From contig NZ_FOJP01000011.1 in NCBI RefSeq assembly GCF_900111835.1, positions 1 to 64,000 of the forward strand: a stretch of 64,000 nucleotides of DNA, written 5' to 3'. Below are positions 37,687 through 47,329 of this stretch, in pieces. The position numbers and the translations under genes are program-made. The DNA is from Metapseudomonas otitidis (GTDB lineage Bacteria; Pseudomonadota; Gammaproteobacteria; Pseudomonadales; Pseudomonadaceae). Each line of letters begins with the position of its first letter. Position 1 is the stretch's first letter. The notes under the pieces are model-generated. The model saw only the letters and a list, made by a program, of their open reading frames with translations, was not told the origin of the DNA and did not search any database.

Positions 37687-37908
37687 TCAGGCGGAGCGGC
37701 GGGCGAGGCTGGCCATCTCCAGCGCCACGTCGCGGATCAGCGCGTGCATGCGGCGTTTGCAGAACACCGCCTCGCCGTCGAAGGCGCGGGTCAGCTCCAG
37801 CCGGTCGTTGCGGCACATCGACAGCAGCCACTTGCCGTCGGGGCGCGGAGTGACGGCCACGCTGTGGTCGGGAAAGGCGTCGTAGATGTCCTTGATGGCG
37901 GTGAACAT
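37687..37908 (-). CDS. Small DUF3509-type protein
   Basis: A 73-residue protein (MFTAIKDIYDAFPDHSVAV, TPRPDGKWLLSMCRNDRLEL, then a C-terminal helix). The arrangement resembles the Pseudomonas DUF3509 family. AAGGA precedes the ATG at 37908 by 3 bp; the open frame extends upstream but has no family-like sequence there. It converges on fusA2. Function unknown. Confidence 0.75.
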   Translation of the reverse strand: MFTAIKDIYDAFPDHSVAVTPRPDGKWLLSMCRNDRLELTRAFDGEAVFCKRRMHALIRDVALEMASLARRSA

Positions 37909-38115
37909 GGTCCTTCCTCGTGGTGTGTTTGGACCTGACCGCCAATGCAGGGCCCGTGCCAGCGTCCCGACGGGCGGCAACGCCCGTGCGGCCGGCCTTG
38001 CCGCAGGCGCGCCGCCCCAGGTTTCGTGCAGCCTGCACGATGCGGCCTGCGAAGGCCGGGCAACCTGCATGACGGCATGGCGCGGAAGCCCGGCTGCTGG
38101 CTATGCTGCTGCCCC

Positions 38116-38517
38116 ATGAACGACGCCTTCCCCCTGCGCGCCCCCTGCCCACCGGGCACCTGCGACTGCGACCGTGACCGCCTGCTGGAAACGCCGGGGG
38201 CCGACCTGCGTGCCCTGCGCCTCACCCGCATGGAAGAGAAGCGCCTGCTGGAGCGCCTGGAGCAGCTGCGGGACCTGGACGACCTCCACCACATGCAGCA
38301 GCGCCTGTTCGACCTGCTGGGCGTACGCCTGCACCTGGGCCCGGGCCACAACGAGGTGCGCAGCATGCGTGGCCTCGACATCCGCCTGGAGCCCATGCCG
38401 GGCCTGTGCCGCAAGGTGCGCCAGTCCGTGCCGGCGGCCATTCGCCGGGCCCTGGAGCAGCGCCCCGAGATCGCCTGGCGCCTGCTGGACGCCCACGACC
38501 TGCTGCGTGACGCCTGA
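38116..38517 (+). CDS. Conserved small protein with N-terminal CxxxxCxC motif, upstream of chrA
   Basis: A 133-residue protein. The N-terminus has APCPPGTCDCDRDRLLE, a close-packed cysteine trio (residues about 11, 16 and 18) suggesting metal or Fe-S binding. It is followed by a charged helical segment (MEEKRLLERLEQLRDLDDLHHMQQRL) and a C-terminal globular part with another Cys (GLCRKVRQSVP). It ends 5 bp before chrA, so the two are almost certainly cotranscribed. It is not ChrB-like by eye. I do not recognise a named family; a metal-related role is inferred from motif and neighbour. Confidence 0.75.
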   Translation: MNDAFPLRAPCPPGTCDCDRDRLLETPGADLRALRLTRMEEKRLLERLEQLRDLDDLHHMQQRLFDLLGVRLHLGPGHNEVRSMRGLDIRLEPMPGLCRKVRQSVPAAIRRALEQRPEIAWRLLDAHDLLRDA

Positions 38518-38522
38518 GCGTC

Positions 38523-39923
38523 ATGTCCGACGTGCAGACTGCCCCCATAGACCCGCCGAGCCGCACCATGCCCGACACCCCTGCCGAGCCCCTGACCCCC
38601 GTCGCACCCACCGCCGTCAGCCTGCGCGAGGCGTTGCCGTTCTGGCTGCGGCTCGGCTTCATCAGCTTCGGCGGGCCGGCCGGGCAGATCGCGATCATGC
38701 ACCAGGAGCTGGTGGAGCGGCGGCGCTGGCTCTCCGAGCGGCGCTTCCTGCATGCCCTCAACTACTGCATGGTCCTGCCCGGGCCGGAGGCCCAGCAGCT
38801 GGCCACCTACCTGGGCTGGCTGATGCACCGCACCCTCGGCGGCGTGCTGGCAGGCGTGCTGTTCGTGCTGCCTTCCCTGGTGCTGCTGATCGGCCTGGCC
38901 TGGGCCTACCTGGTGTATGGCGAGCAGCCCCTGGTGGCCGGGGTGTTCCGGGGCATCAAACCGGCCGTCACCGCGCTGGTGCTGCACGCCGCCTGGCGCA
39001 TCGGCTCGCGCACCCTGCATGACCCGGGCCTCAAGCTGCTGGCCGTGGTCGCCTTCCTCGCCGTGTTCGCCCTGGATGCGCCGTTCCCCCTGGTGGTGCT
39101 GGGTGCCGGCCTGGCCGGCTGGATCGGCGGGCGCCTGGCGCCCTCGCGCTTCCAGCCGCGCGGCCACGCCGGCAGCGTGGCCCACCACGGGCCGGCCCTG
39201 ATCGACGACGACACGCCTCCACCACCCCACGCGCGTTTCAACCCGCGTCGGCTGGCGGTCCTGCTGCTGGTGGGCGGGGTGTTGTGGGCGCTGCCCATGG
39301 GGCTGCTGCTGGCGGCCTTCGGCCCCGAAGGCACCTTCACCCAGATGGGCTGGTTCTTCACCAAGGCCGCGCTGCTGACGTTCGGCGGCGCCTACGCGGT
39401 GCTGCCCTATGTGTTCCAGGGCGCGGTCGAGCACTACGGCTGGGTCAGCGCCACCCAGATGATCGACGGCCTGGCCCTCGGCGAGAGCACGCCGGGCCCG
39501 CTGATCATGGTGGTGGCCTTCGTCGCCTTCATCGGCGGCTATGCGCAGCAGGTGTTCGGCCCCGAGCAGGCCTTCCTCGCCGGCGCCGCCGCCGCCGTGC
39601 TGGTCACCTGGTTCACCTTCCTGCCGTCGTTCCTGTTCATCCTCGCCGGCGGGCCGCTGGTGGAGTCCACCCATGGCGAGCTGCGCTTCACCGCGCCGCT
39701 GACGGCCATCAGCGCGGCCCTGGTGGGGGTGATCCTCGACCTCGCGCTGTTCTTCGGCTATCACGTGTTCTGGCCCTCGGGGTTCGGCGGGCACTTCGAC
39801 TGGGCCTCGGCCGTGCTGGCCGGGCTCGCCGCCCTGGCGCTGCTGCGCTGGCAGCGTGGGGTGATCGAAGTGCTCGCCTGCGCCGGTGGGCTCGGGCTGT
39901 TGCTGCAGTGGGCGGGGATCTGA
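38523..39923 (+). CDS. chrA: Chromate efflux transporter (CHR family, two-domain)
   Basis: A 466-residue inner-membrane protein with two homologous CHR halves. The N half has LRLGFISFGGPAGQIAIMHQELVERRRW and NYCMVLPGPEAQQLATYLGWLMH; the C half has FTKAALLTFGGAYAVLPYVFQ and DGLALGESTPGPLIMVVAFVAFIGGY. About ten to twelve helices are evident, with a hydrophilic centre (HHGPALIDDDTPPPPHARF). Full-length ChrA proteins export chromate using the proton-motive force. No chrB or chrC is nearby. Confidence 0.92.
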   Translation: MSDVQTAPIDPPSRTMPDTPAEPLTPVAPTAVSLREALPFWLRLGFISFGGPAGQIAIMHQELVERRRWLSERRFLHALNYCMVLPGPEAQQLATYLGWLMHRTLGGVLAGVLFVLPSLVLLIGLAWAYLVYGEQPLVAGVFRGIKPAVTALVLHAAWRIGSRTLHDPGLKLLAVVAFLAVFALDAPFPLVVLGAGLAGWIGGRLAPSRFQPRGHAGSVAHHGPALIDDDTPPPPHARFNPRRLAVLLLVGGVLWALPMGLLLAAFGPEGTFTQMGWFFTKAALLTFGGAYAVLPYVFQGAVEHYGWVSATQMIDGLALGESTPGPLIMVVAFVAFIGGYAQQVFGPEQAFLAGAAAAVLVTWFTFLPSFLFILAGGPLVESTHGELRFTAPLTAISAALVGVILDLALFFGYHVFWPSGFGGHFDWASAVLAGLAALALLRWQRGVIEVLACAGGLGLLLQWAGI

Positions 39924-40034
39924 TCCGTCCAGGCTGCGGCCATCTGTAGCTTTTCCGACAGCGGGCCCGGCAGTAGGCTCGCTGCCGTTTCGCAAGCCCG
40001 GCTTGCTCCCATTGGCTCGGCAAAGGACTCCGAC

Positions 40035-40817
40035 ATGAACCTGCCCCTCCCGCCCCAGGCCCTCCGCTTCATTGGCGACGCCCCCCTCGAACGTGACGAA
40101 GTGGGGGAATCGCCCTGTCCCGTCTACGCCTTCGAGCAGCGCGGCGAGCTCTTCTTCCTCAAGCTGTCACCGGCCATCTACGCCCCCACCACCTACAGCG
40201 TGGTGCGCGAGGCCGCCGTGCTCGACTGGCTGACCGGGCGCCTCCCGGTGCCGGAACTGGTGCTGGTGGAGGAGAGCGAGGAGCACGCCTGCATGATCAC
40301 TCGCGCCGTGCCCGGCGTGCCCCTGTACGACCTGGTGGACGACGGCCAGCACGAGCGCGTGCTGGCGGCCTTCCAGGAAGCGTTGCGGCAATTGCAGGGT
40401 GTGCCCGTGGACGGCTGCCCGCTGCGCGCCGGCATCGCCGAGCGCCTGCGGGAGCTGGACCACCTGTTGGCCAACCGGCTGCTGGCCGACGACGTCGACC
40501 TCACCCAGTGGCCCGGCCTGGAAACCACCGGTGACCTGCTGGCGCTGCTGCACAAGGGCCTGCCCGACGAGGGCCGGGTGTTCGCCCACGGCGACCTGGG
40601 GGACAGCAACCTGTTCATCGACAAGCGCGACCGCCTGTACTTCATCGACCTGGGACGCGGCGGCGTGGCCGACCCCTGGATGGACATCGCCTTCGCCCAC
40701 CGCAACCTGAGCGAGGAGATCTCCCCGGCCTTCGCCGACCGCCTGCTGGCGGAGCTGCCCTACCCGGACCAGCCGGAGCGGCGGCGTTACTTCCAGCAGC
40801 TCGACGAACTCTTCTAG
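40035..40817 (+). CDS. APH(3')-family aminoglycoside O-phosphotransferase-like kinase
   Basis: A 260-residue kinase-fold protein of typical APH(3') length. From memory of APH(3')-IIIa, shared features are [24 protein letters not shown] (TTYDVEREKD..W..GKLPVP), the ATP-site Lys in LFFLKLS, the catalytic loop HGDLGDSN (identical), [18 protein letters not shown] with the metal Asp, and a C-terminal LDELF (identical). It would phosphorylate the 3'-hydroxyl of kanamycin-type drugs if active. It overlaps the convergent MFS gene by 4 bp. No mobile element flanks it, so it looks chromosomal. Substrate is inferred. Confidence 0.82.
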   Translation: MNLPLPPQALRFIGDAPLERDEVGESPCPVYAFEQRGELFFLKLSPAIYAPTTYSVVREAAVLDWLTGRLPVPELVLVEESEEHACMITRAVPGVPLYDLVDDGQHERVLAAFQEALRQLQGVPVDGCPLRAGIAERLRELDHLLANRLLADDVDLTQWPGLETTGDLLALLHKGLPDEGRVFAHGDLGDSNLFIDKRDRLYFIDLGRGGVADPWMDIAFAHRNLSEEISPAFADRLLAELPYPDQPERRRYFQQLDELF

Positions 40818-42010
40818 ACGCCCGCCCTCGGCCCCAGTTGCGCGGCGTAGCGCCAGCAGGCGAACGCCGCCAGGGCCAGGCCGGCAAGCGCCAGGCTGCC
40901 GCCAACCACCCCCACCTGGGCCAGCCCGACATGGCTGCTGACCAGGCTGCCCAGCAGCGCACCGCCGCCGATGCCGACGTTGTAGAGGCCGGAGAACAGC
41001 GCCATGGCCACGTCCGTGGCGTCGTGGGCCTGGCGCAGCACCGCCGACTGCTGGGACAGGCTGAAGGCCAGGATCGCCACCCCCCAGAACAGGCTCAGGC
41101 CGGCCAGGGCGAGCCGGCTCGAAGCCAGCGGCAGCAGCAGGAACAGGCACACCGCCAGCAGCAGGGTGGAGGCCAGCAGGAAGGCCCGTGGGCGGCCCTC
41201 GCTGTAGCGGCTGAACAGCACCGAACCGAACAGCCCCGCGCCGCCGAACAGCAGCAGGAGCAGGGTGGTCATGCGCCCCTCCAGCCCGGCCACCTGGCGG
41301 CTGAAGGGCTCGATGTAGGTGTAGGCGGTGAACTGCGCGGTGATCACGATCACCGTCAGCGCATAGAGCGCCAGCAGCGCCGGGCGCTTGAGCAGCACCG
41401 GCAGGCTGCGCAGGGAACCGGAGTTCTGGCTCGGCAGGCGCGGCAGCGTGCGTGCCAGGAAGGCCAGGGTCAGTAGCGACAGCCCGGCGATGGCGAGGAA
41501 GGTGGTGCGCCAGCCCATGGCCTCGCCCAGCACCCGCCCCAGGGGGATGCCCAGCACCATCGCCAGGATGGTGCCGGTGGCCAGCAGCCCCAGCGCTTTG
41601 GCCTGTCGCCCCGGCGGGGCCACGCGCACCGCCAAAGACGCCGTGATGGACCAGAACACCGCATGGGCCAGGGCGATGCCGATGCGGCTGGCCATCAGCG
41701 TGGCGAAGCTGGTGGCCAGGCCCGAGGCCACGTGGCTGGCGGCGAACAGCAGGAACACCCCCACCAGCAGGCGGCGCCGCTCGATGTTGCGGGTCACCAG
41801 CATCATCGGCAGGGAGGCCAGGGACACCACCCAGGCGTAGACGGTGAGCATCAGGCCCACCTGGTCGGGGCTCATGTCGAAGCTGTGGCCGATGTCGCTG
41901 AGCAGCCCCACGGGCACGAACTCGGTGGTGTTGAAGATGAAGGCGGCCAGCGCCAGGGCCATCACGGCCAGCCAGCTGCCCTGGCGGGCGTCCTCGGAAG
42001 GGGTGTCCAT
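40814..42010 (-). CDS. MFS exporter (SotB/YdeA-like, DHA1 family)
   Basis: A 398-residue inner-membrane transporter with twelve predicted helices. The start [28 protein letters not shown] and the helix 2-3 loop [12 protein letters not shown] are typical of sugar/arabinose-efflux and drug:H+ antiporter-1 members. Helix 5 carries [23 protein letters not shown], the antiporter motif C region. The substrate is unknown. It converges on the APH-like gene with a 4-bp stop overlap. A TAGAAT -10-like element lies at 42149-42154 on the minus strand. Confidence 0.85.
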   Translation of the reverse strand: MDTPSEDARQGSWLAVMALALAAFIFNTTEFVPVGLLSDIGHSFDMSPDQVGLMLTVYAWVVSLASLPMMLVTRNIERRRLLVGVFLLFAASHVASGLATSFATLMASRIGIALAHAVFWSITASLAVRVAPPGRQAKALGLLATGTILAMVLGIPLGRVLGEAMGWRTTFLAIAGLSLLTLAFLARTLPRLPSQNSGSLRSLPVLLKRPALLALYALTVIVITAQFTAYTYIEPFSRQVAGLEGRMTTLLLLLFGGAGLFGSVLFSRYSEGRPRAFLLASTLLLAVCLFLLLPLASSRLALAGLSLFWGVAILAFSLSQQSAVLRQAHDATDVAMALFSGLYNVGIGGGALLGSLVSSHVGLAQVGVVGGSLALAGLALAAFACWRYAAQLGPRAGV

Positions 42011-42197
42011 CGGTGGGGTCGTCTCGTTCAGGTGGGTTCACGCACCCCGGCGGCAGGACCCGGCGACGGCTTCGCCACCCGGTGCGGATGGCCAGGGAGG
42101 GGAGCGGCGGGCTTGTTGTAGGTATGGAGGGGGATACGACGCGTGGCGGATTCTACGCCGCCCGCCCGGGCACTGCACTCCGGGCGGGCGTCGTCGG

Positions 42198-43580
42198 TCA
42201 GGCGTGGCGCGGCACCACGCGGTAGCACGGCTCGTAGGCGGCACCGCCGGGCAGCTTCATGCGGTGCTGCTCGACGAAGGCCTGCAGCAGCCGGTCCAGC
42301 GGGTCCATGATCGCGGGGTCGCCGTGGATCTCGTACGGGCCGTGCTCCTCGATCAGGCGGATGCCGGTGGCCTTGACGTTGCCGGCGACGATGCCGGAAA
42401 ACGCGCGCCGCAGGTTGGCGGCCAGCTCGTGGGGCGGCAGGTCGCGGCTCAGGTCCAGCGCTGCCATGTTGGCGTGGGTGGGGTCGAACGGGTGCTGGTA
42501 GCGCTCGTCGATCTTCAGCAGCCAGTTGAAGTGGAAGGCATCGTTGCGCTCGCGGCGGAACTGCTTCACCTCCTTCAGCCCGGCCGAGAGGGTGCGGGCC
42601 ACCTCGGCAGGGTCGTTGATGATGATGCGGTAGCGCGCCTGGGCCTCGGCCCCGAGGGTGGCGCCGACGAAGGCGTGCAGCTGCTCCAGGTAGGCGGCGG
42701 CGCTCTTCGGCCCGGTGAGCACCACCGGGAAGGGCAGCTCGCGGTTGTCCGGGTGCATGAGGATGCCCAGCAGGTAGAGGAACTCCTCCGCCGTGCCCAC
42801 GCCACCGGGGAAGATGATGATGCCGTGGCCGACACGGACGAAGGCCTCCAGGCGCTTCTCGATGTCCGGCAGGATCACCAGCTCGTTGACGATGGGGTTC
42901 GGCGCCTCGGCGGCGATGATGCCCGGCTCGGTCAGGCCCAGGTAGCGACCGCCGACCACCCGCTGCTTGGCGTGGCCGATGGTGGCGCCCTTCATCGGGC
43001 CCTTCATCACGCCGGGGCCGCAGCCGGTGCAGATGTCCAGGTTGCGCAGGCCCAGCTCGTGGCCGACGCGCTTGGTGTACTTGTATTCCTCGGTGCTGAT
43101 GGAGTGGCCGCCCCAGCACACGACGATGCGCGGCTCCACGCCCGGGCGCAGGGTGCGGGCGTTGCGCAGCAGGTGGAAGACGTAGTCGGTGATGCCCTGG
43201 GAGCTCTCCACATCGATGCGCAGGCTGTCCAGCTCGCTGGCGGCATAGACGATGTCGCGCAGGGCGCTGAACAGCATCTCGCGGGTGCTGGCGATCATCT
43301 CGCCGTCGACGAAGGCGTCGGCCGGGGCGTTCAGCAGTTCCAGGCGCACGCCCCGGTCCTGCTGGTGGATGCGCACCTCGAAGTCCTTGTAGGCATCGAG
43401 GATGGTCTTGGCGTTGTCGATGTGGGCGCCGGTATTGAGGATGGCCAGGGCGCACTGGCGGAAGAGGGTGTAGACGCTGCCGGAGCCGGCCTGGCTCAGC
43501 TGTTGCACTTCACGTTGGGAGAGGGTCTCGAGGCTGCCCTTGGGGCTCACCGAGGCATTGATCACGTGTCTTTGCGGCAT
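42198..43580 (-). CDS. ppnN: Pyrimidine/purine nucleotide 5'-monophosphate nucleosidase (LOG family)
   Basis: A 460-residue protein of the YgdH/PpnN type that hydrolyses nucleoside monophosphates to base and ribose 5-phosphate. The LOG signature PGGVGTAEEF is present, preceded by CTGCGPGVMKGPMKGA. The N-terminal extension (SPKGSLETLSQREVQQL) and C-terminal extension are those of PpnN, which binds (p)ppGpp in E. coli. I chose the ATG at 43580, six bases after GGAA and matching the family N-terminus; an ATG at 43592 is possible. Confidence 0.9.
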   Translation of the reverse strand: MPQRHVINASVSPKGSLETLSQREVQQLSQAGSGSVYTLFRQCALAILNTGAHIDNAKTILDAYKDFEVRIHQQDRGVRLELLNAPADAFVDGEMIASTREMLFSALRDIVYAASELDSLRIDVESSQGITDYVFHLLRNARTLRPGVEPRIVVCWGGHSISTEEYKYTKRVGHELGLRNLDICTGCGPGVMKGPMKGATIGHAKQRVVGGRYLGLTEPGIIAAEAPNPIVNELVILPDIEKRLEAFVRVGHGIIIFPGGVGTAEEFLYLLGILMHPDNRELPFPVVLTGPKSAAAYLEQLHAFVGATLGAEAQARYRIIINDPAEVARTLSAGLKEVKQFRRERNDAFHFNWLLKIDERYQHPFDPTHANMAALDLSRDLPPHELAANLRRAFSGIVAGNVKATGIRLIEEHGPYEIHGDPAIMDPLDRLLQAFVEQHRMKLPGGAAYEPCYRVVPRHA

Positions 43581-43887
43581 TTCAGATTCCATGGCTGGGA
43601 TGCGAGGGCATCCGGGGGTGAAAGTCGCCGGGCGCTTTCCTGCGCTGGCGCAGTCGGCCGCTGCTCGCTGCCGGGCGAGGACGGGCCGGGAGGGGGATTC
43701 TACGCATCCTGTGCGGTGCCCGCGCAACGGGCATCCCCTGTGACAAGCCTGGACAGGCTTTGGTTGCAGGGCGATGAAGGCCGATGCACGGTCGCACCGC
43801 CCGTCCGTGCTGCCTGCGCGACAGTGGACAGCCGCTGCGCTGCGATTATTCTGGCGTCATTCCTCCGACCCTTGCGGACGCTTCCCC
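43581..43887. other. Intergenic region between ppnN and an unknown small gene
   Basis: About 307 bp without a supportable gene. A TAGAAT element on the minus strand (43697-43702) is a -10 candidate for ppnN; no good -35 at 16-18 bp was found. Nothing else stands out. Confidence 0.4.
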
Positions 43888-44142
43888 ATGACCCTCACAC
43901 CCGACGACATCGCGCGGTTGTTCGAGCTCTACCTGCCCGACCACGCCTGCGGCGTGACCCGCCAGGAGGACGGCGCCTTCACCCTGCAGTTCACCCACCG
44001 CAGCCGCCACGACGTGCTCACCGTCCCTGGCCTGGCGGCCAGCCAGTTGGCCTCGGCCGGGCTCATCAAGCGCCTCAGCCTCGGCCTGGCCGAGGAATTC
44101 GCCGCCGCCGCCCGCAGCCACCTGGCCTTTCGCCTCGCCTGA
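43888..44142 (+). CDS. Uncharacterised small protein upstream of polB
   Basis: An 84-residue protein (MTLTPDDIARLFELYLPDHACGV, then SRHDVLTVPGLAASQLASAGLIKRL). No signal peptide, membrane span or known motif is visible; a mixed alpha/beta fold is likely. Codon usage fits the genome. It ends 54 bp before polB on the same strand. I do not recognise the family. Confidence 0.65.
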   Translation: MTLTPDDIARLFELYLPDHACGVTRQEDGAFTLQFTHRSRHDVLTVPGLAASQLASAGLIKRLSLGLAEEFAAAARSHLAFRLA

Positions 44143-44196
44143 AGGCAAGCCGGTCCCGGCCCTGTAGAATCACCGCCCTGATCGCAACGAGGGTGG

Positions 44197-46560
44197 ATGG
44201 TGGAGCTGCAACAGGGGTTCGTGCTGACCCGACACTGGCGCGACACGCCGTCCGGCACCGAAGTGGAGTTCTGGCTGGCCACCGACGCCGGCCCGCGCCG
44301 CGTGCGCGTGGCACCCCAGGTATCGGTGGCCTTCATCCCCGCCGAGCAGCGCCCCGCCGCCGAAGCCCTGCTGCGCGAGGAGCGGGGCGTCGAGCTGCGC
44401 CCCCTGGCCCTGCGTGACTTCCATCGGCGCCCGGTGCTGGGCCTCTACTGCACCCAGCACCGCCAGCTGATCGCCCTGGACAAGGCCCTGCGCCAGGCCG
44501 GCGTCGACGTCTACGAAGCCGACATCCGCCCCCCGGAGCGCTACCTGATGGAGCGCTTCATCACCGCCCCGGTGCTGTTCGGCGGCCGCGACGACGGCCA
44601 GGGCCTGCTGCTGGACGCCCAGCTCAAGCCCGCTCCCGACTACCGCCCGCGCCTGTGCCTGGTGTCCCTGGACATCGAGACCACCGAGTACGGCGAGCTG
44701 TACTCCATCGCCCTGGAAGGCTGCGGGCAGCGCCAGGTGTACATGCTCGGCCCGCCCAACGGCGACGCCAGTGGCGTGGACTTCGACCTCGCCTGGTGCG
44801 ACAGCCGCGCCGAGCTGCTGGAGTGCCTCAACCGCTGGCTGGCCGAGCACGACCCGGACGCCATCATCGGCTGGAACCTGGTGCAGTTCGACCTGCGTGT
44901 GCTCAACGACCACGCGCGCCGGCTCAAGGTGCCGCTGCGCCTCGGGCGCGGCGGCGACGTCATGGGCTGGCGTGAGCACGGCACCCGCAGCAACCACTAC
45001 TTCGCCGACGCCGCCGGGCGGTTGATCATCGACGGCATCGAGGCCCTGCGTTCGGCCACCTGGAACTTCGCCTCCTTCAGCCTGGAGAACGTCGCCCAGG
45101 AGCTGCTGGGGGAGGGCAAGGCCATCGACGACCCCTACCACCGCATGGCCGAGATCAACCGCATGTTCGCCGAGGACAAGCCGGCCCTGGCCCGCTACAA
45201 CCTCAAGGACTGCGAGCTGGTCACACGCATCTTCGAGCACACCCGGCTGCTGGACTTCCTGCTGGAGCGGGCCAGCGTCACCGGCCTGCCGGCCGACCGC
45301 AGCGGCGGCTCGGTGGCGGCCTTCACCCACCTGTACCTGCCGCCCATGCACCGCCAGGGCTTCGTCGCGCCGAACCTGGGGGAGAAGCAGCCCGAGGCCA
45401 GCCCCGGCGGCTTCGTCATGGACTCCCGCCCGGGCCTCTACGACTCGGTGCTGGTGCTGGACTACAAGAGCCTCTACCCCTCGATCATCCGCACCTTCCT
45501 GATCGACCCGATCGGCCTGGTGGAAGGGCTGCACGACCCCCGTGACGAAGCCTCGGTGGAGGGCTTTCGCGGCGCCCGCTTCTCCCGCACCCAGCATTGC
45601 CTGCCGGCCATCGTCGAGCGCGTCTGGCAGGGGCGCGAGGCGGCCAAGCGCGAGGGCAACGCGCCGCTGTCCCAGGCGCTGAAGATCATCATGAACGCCT
45701 TCTACGGCGTGCTCGGCTCCAGCGGCTGCCGCTTCTTCGACACTCGCCTGGCCTCGTCCATCACCCTGCGTGGCCACGCGATCATGCGCCGCACCCGCGA
45801 GCTGATCGAAGCCCAGGGACACCAGGTGATCTACGGCGACACCGACTCCACCTTCGTCTGGCTCGGCCGTGCCCATGAGGAGGCCGAGGCGGTGGCCATC
45901 GGCAAGGCCCTGGTGGCCGGGGTGAACCAGTGGTGGCGCGAGCACCTGGCCCGCGAGTTCGGGCTCACCAGCGCCCTGGAGCTGCAGTTCGAAACCCACT
46001 ACCAGCGCTTCCTCATGCCGCGCATCCGGGGCGCGGAGGAGGGCAGCAAGAAGCGCTACGCCGGCCTTGTGCGCCGTGATGGCCGCGAGGACATGGTGTT
46101 CAAGGGCCTGGAGACGGTGCGTACCGACTGGTCCCCCCTGGCCCAGCGCTTCCAGCAGGAGCTGTACCTGCGGGTGTTCCGTGGCGAGCCCTGGCAGGCC
46201 TGGGTGCGCGACTACGTGCAGCGCACCCTCGCCAGCGAACTGGACGACCTGCTGGTGTACCGCAAGCGACTGCGCCGCCGGCTCTCCGACTACCAGCGCA
46301 ACGTCCCACCCCATGTGCGCGCCGCGCGCCTGGCGGACGAGCACAACCAGGCCCTGGGGCGTCCCCGGCAGTACCAGAGCGGCGGCTGGATCAGCTACGT
46401 GATCGCCCTCGCCGGACCCGAGCCGCTGGAGGCCCGGCGCACGCCCATCGACTACGAGCACTACGTCAGCCGCCAGCTCAAGCCGGTGGCGGACGCCATC
46501 CTGCCCTTCGTCGGCGGGGACTTCGACAAGCTGCTGGACGGCCAGCTGGAGCTGTTCTGA
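44197..46560 (+). CDS. polB: DNA polymerase II (B family)
   Basis: A 787-residue replicative-type translesion polymerase with 3'-5' exonuclease. Exonuclease motifs are [10 protein letters not shown] (Exo I), [14 protein letters not shown] (Exo II) and [11 protein letters not shown] (Exo III). Polymerase motifs are [18 protein letters not shown] (A), [18 protein letters not shown] (B) and [10 protein letters not shown] (C). All catalytic Asp residues are present. In E. coli it is SOS-induced; no convincing LexA box was seen here. A TAGAAT element lies 26 bp upstream (44165-44170). Confidence 0.95.
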   Translation: MVELQQGFVLTRHWRDTPSGTEVEFWLATDAGPRRVRVAPQVSVAFIPAEQRPAAEALLREERGVELRPLALRDFHRRPVLGLYCTQHRQLIALDKALRQAGVDVYEADIRPPERYLMERFITAPVLFGGRDDGQGLLLDAQLKPAPDYRPRLCLVSLDIETTEYGELYSIALEGCGQRQVYMLGPPNGDASGVDFDLAWCDSRAELLECLNRWLAEHDPDAIIGWNLVQFDLRVLNDHARRLKVPLRLGRGGDVMGWREHGTRSNHYFADAAGRLIIDGIEALRSATWNFASFSLENVAQELLGEGKAIDDPYHRMAEINRMFAEDKPALARYNLKDCELVTRIFEHTRLLDFLLERASVTGLPADRSGGSVAAFTHLYLPPMHRQGFVAPNLGEKQPEASPGGFVMDSRPGLYDSVLVLDYKSLYPSIIRTFLIDPIGLVEGLHDPRDEASVEGFRGARFSRTQHCLPAIVERVWQGREAAKREGNAPLSQALKIIMNAFYGVLGSSGCRFFDTRLASSITLRGHAIMRRTRELIEAQGHQVIYGDTDSTFVWLGRAHEEAEAVAIGKALVAGVNQWWREHLAREFGLTSALELQFETHYQRFLMPRIRGAEEGSKKRYAGLVRRDGREDMVFKGLETVRTDWSPLAQRFQQELYLRVFRGEPWQAWVRDYVQRTLASELDDLLVYRKRLRRRLSDYQRNVPPHVRAARLADEHNQALGRPRQYQSGGWISYVIALAGPEPLEARRTPIDYEHYVSRQLKPVADAILPFVGGDFDKLLDGQLELF

Positions 46561-46660
46561 GGGCAAACGGGACGCACCTCGCGACCCGTGCAAGCCGCCT
46601 ATGGCGGCGCTTACGGGCCTCGCGTACTCTGGCGGGCATTTGCACTCAAGGAGCCAGAGC

Positions 46661-46948
46661 ATGTACCAGGAAACCGTCACCCTGACCGTCAGCGCGGAAC
46701 ACCGGGGCCGCGAAACCGAGGCGGTGGACAACACCGGCGTCGACATCGGCCTGGAGTCCATTTCCCCCGGGCTGATGCGCGTTCACTTCAACGGCCAGCT
46801 GGACGCCCCCGACGAGCCCACCCACGTCTGCATCACCCTGGGCAACGGGCTGACCTACTACGGCCCCATCGCCGGCGGCGAAGCCAACGCCGAGGGCGGC
46901 TGGCTCACCTTCGAATGCGACATGATCGACCCTTCCCAGCTGGGTTGA
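46661..46948 (+). CDS. Uncharacterised small acidic protein
   Basis: A 95-residue, strongly acidic, mostly beta protein (YQETVTLTVSAEHRGRETEAVD, then GLMRVHFNGQLDAPDEPTHVCITLGNGLTYYGPIAGGEANAEGG). No signal peptide. AAGGAG lies 7 bases before the ATG. It follows polB by 100 bp on the same strand. I do not recognise a named family. Confidence 0.7.
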   Translation: MYQETVTLTVSAEHRGRETEAVDNTGVDIGLESISPGLMRVHFNGQLDAPDEPTHVCITLGNGLTYYGPIAGGEANAEGGWLTFECDMIDPSQLG

Positions 46949-46951
46949 GCC

Positions 46952-47227
46952 TCACTCCTCGTTGCGCCGGAGGCTGAGCAGTTCGCTGTAGGGCCCGACC
47001 GGCGCCTGCCCCGGGCGCTGCCGCAGCAGGCGGATGTCGGTGATGACGTAGCCCAGTTCCTCCAGCCACCCCTCGATGCGGTCGATCGGGCGGGAAGGTG
47101 CGGGTAGGCCGGGTTGTTCCAGGGAAAGTATCGAGAAGGCGATGGCCTTGATATTGGGCAGGCCTCGCGTGTTCATGCGCATGTACCGGGTTTCACCCCG
47201 GTAGCGGTAGGTCACCAGCCATTCCAT
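46952..47227 (-). CDS. Uncharacterised small protein
   Basis: A 91-residue basic protein (MEWLVTYRYRGETRYMRMNTRGLPNIKAIAFSILSLEQPG, then GWLEELGYVITDIRLLRQRPG). The pattern of short strands around a helix suggests a small alpha/beta domain. The start at 47227 is chosen over 47302 because the extension is low-complexity Arg/Pro sequence. It converges on the gene at 46661 with a 3-bp gap. Function unknown. Confidence 0.6.
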   Translation of the reverse strand: MEWLVTYRYRGETRYMRMNTRGLPNIKAIAFSILSLEQPGLPAPSRPIDRIEGWLEELGYVITDIRLLRQRPGQAPVGPYSELLSLRRNEE

Positions 47228-47329
47228 CCGTTCGCGTTTCCATACAACGGGCCGCGCCCTGACCAAAGGCGGGAACCGTATCAGAACGCCGTGGTCGCGC
47301 AATGCTGGCGCCCTGATGACAGGGCGCCG

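Noticed and set aside
44143-44196. A possible LexA (SOS) box upstream of polB, starting at CTGTAGAATC.
   Set aside because: The downstream half does not match the CTGTATAAATATACAG-type palindrome; only the CTGT start fits.
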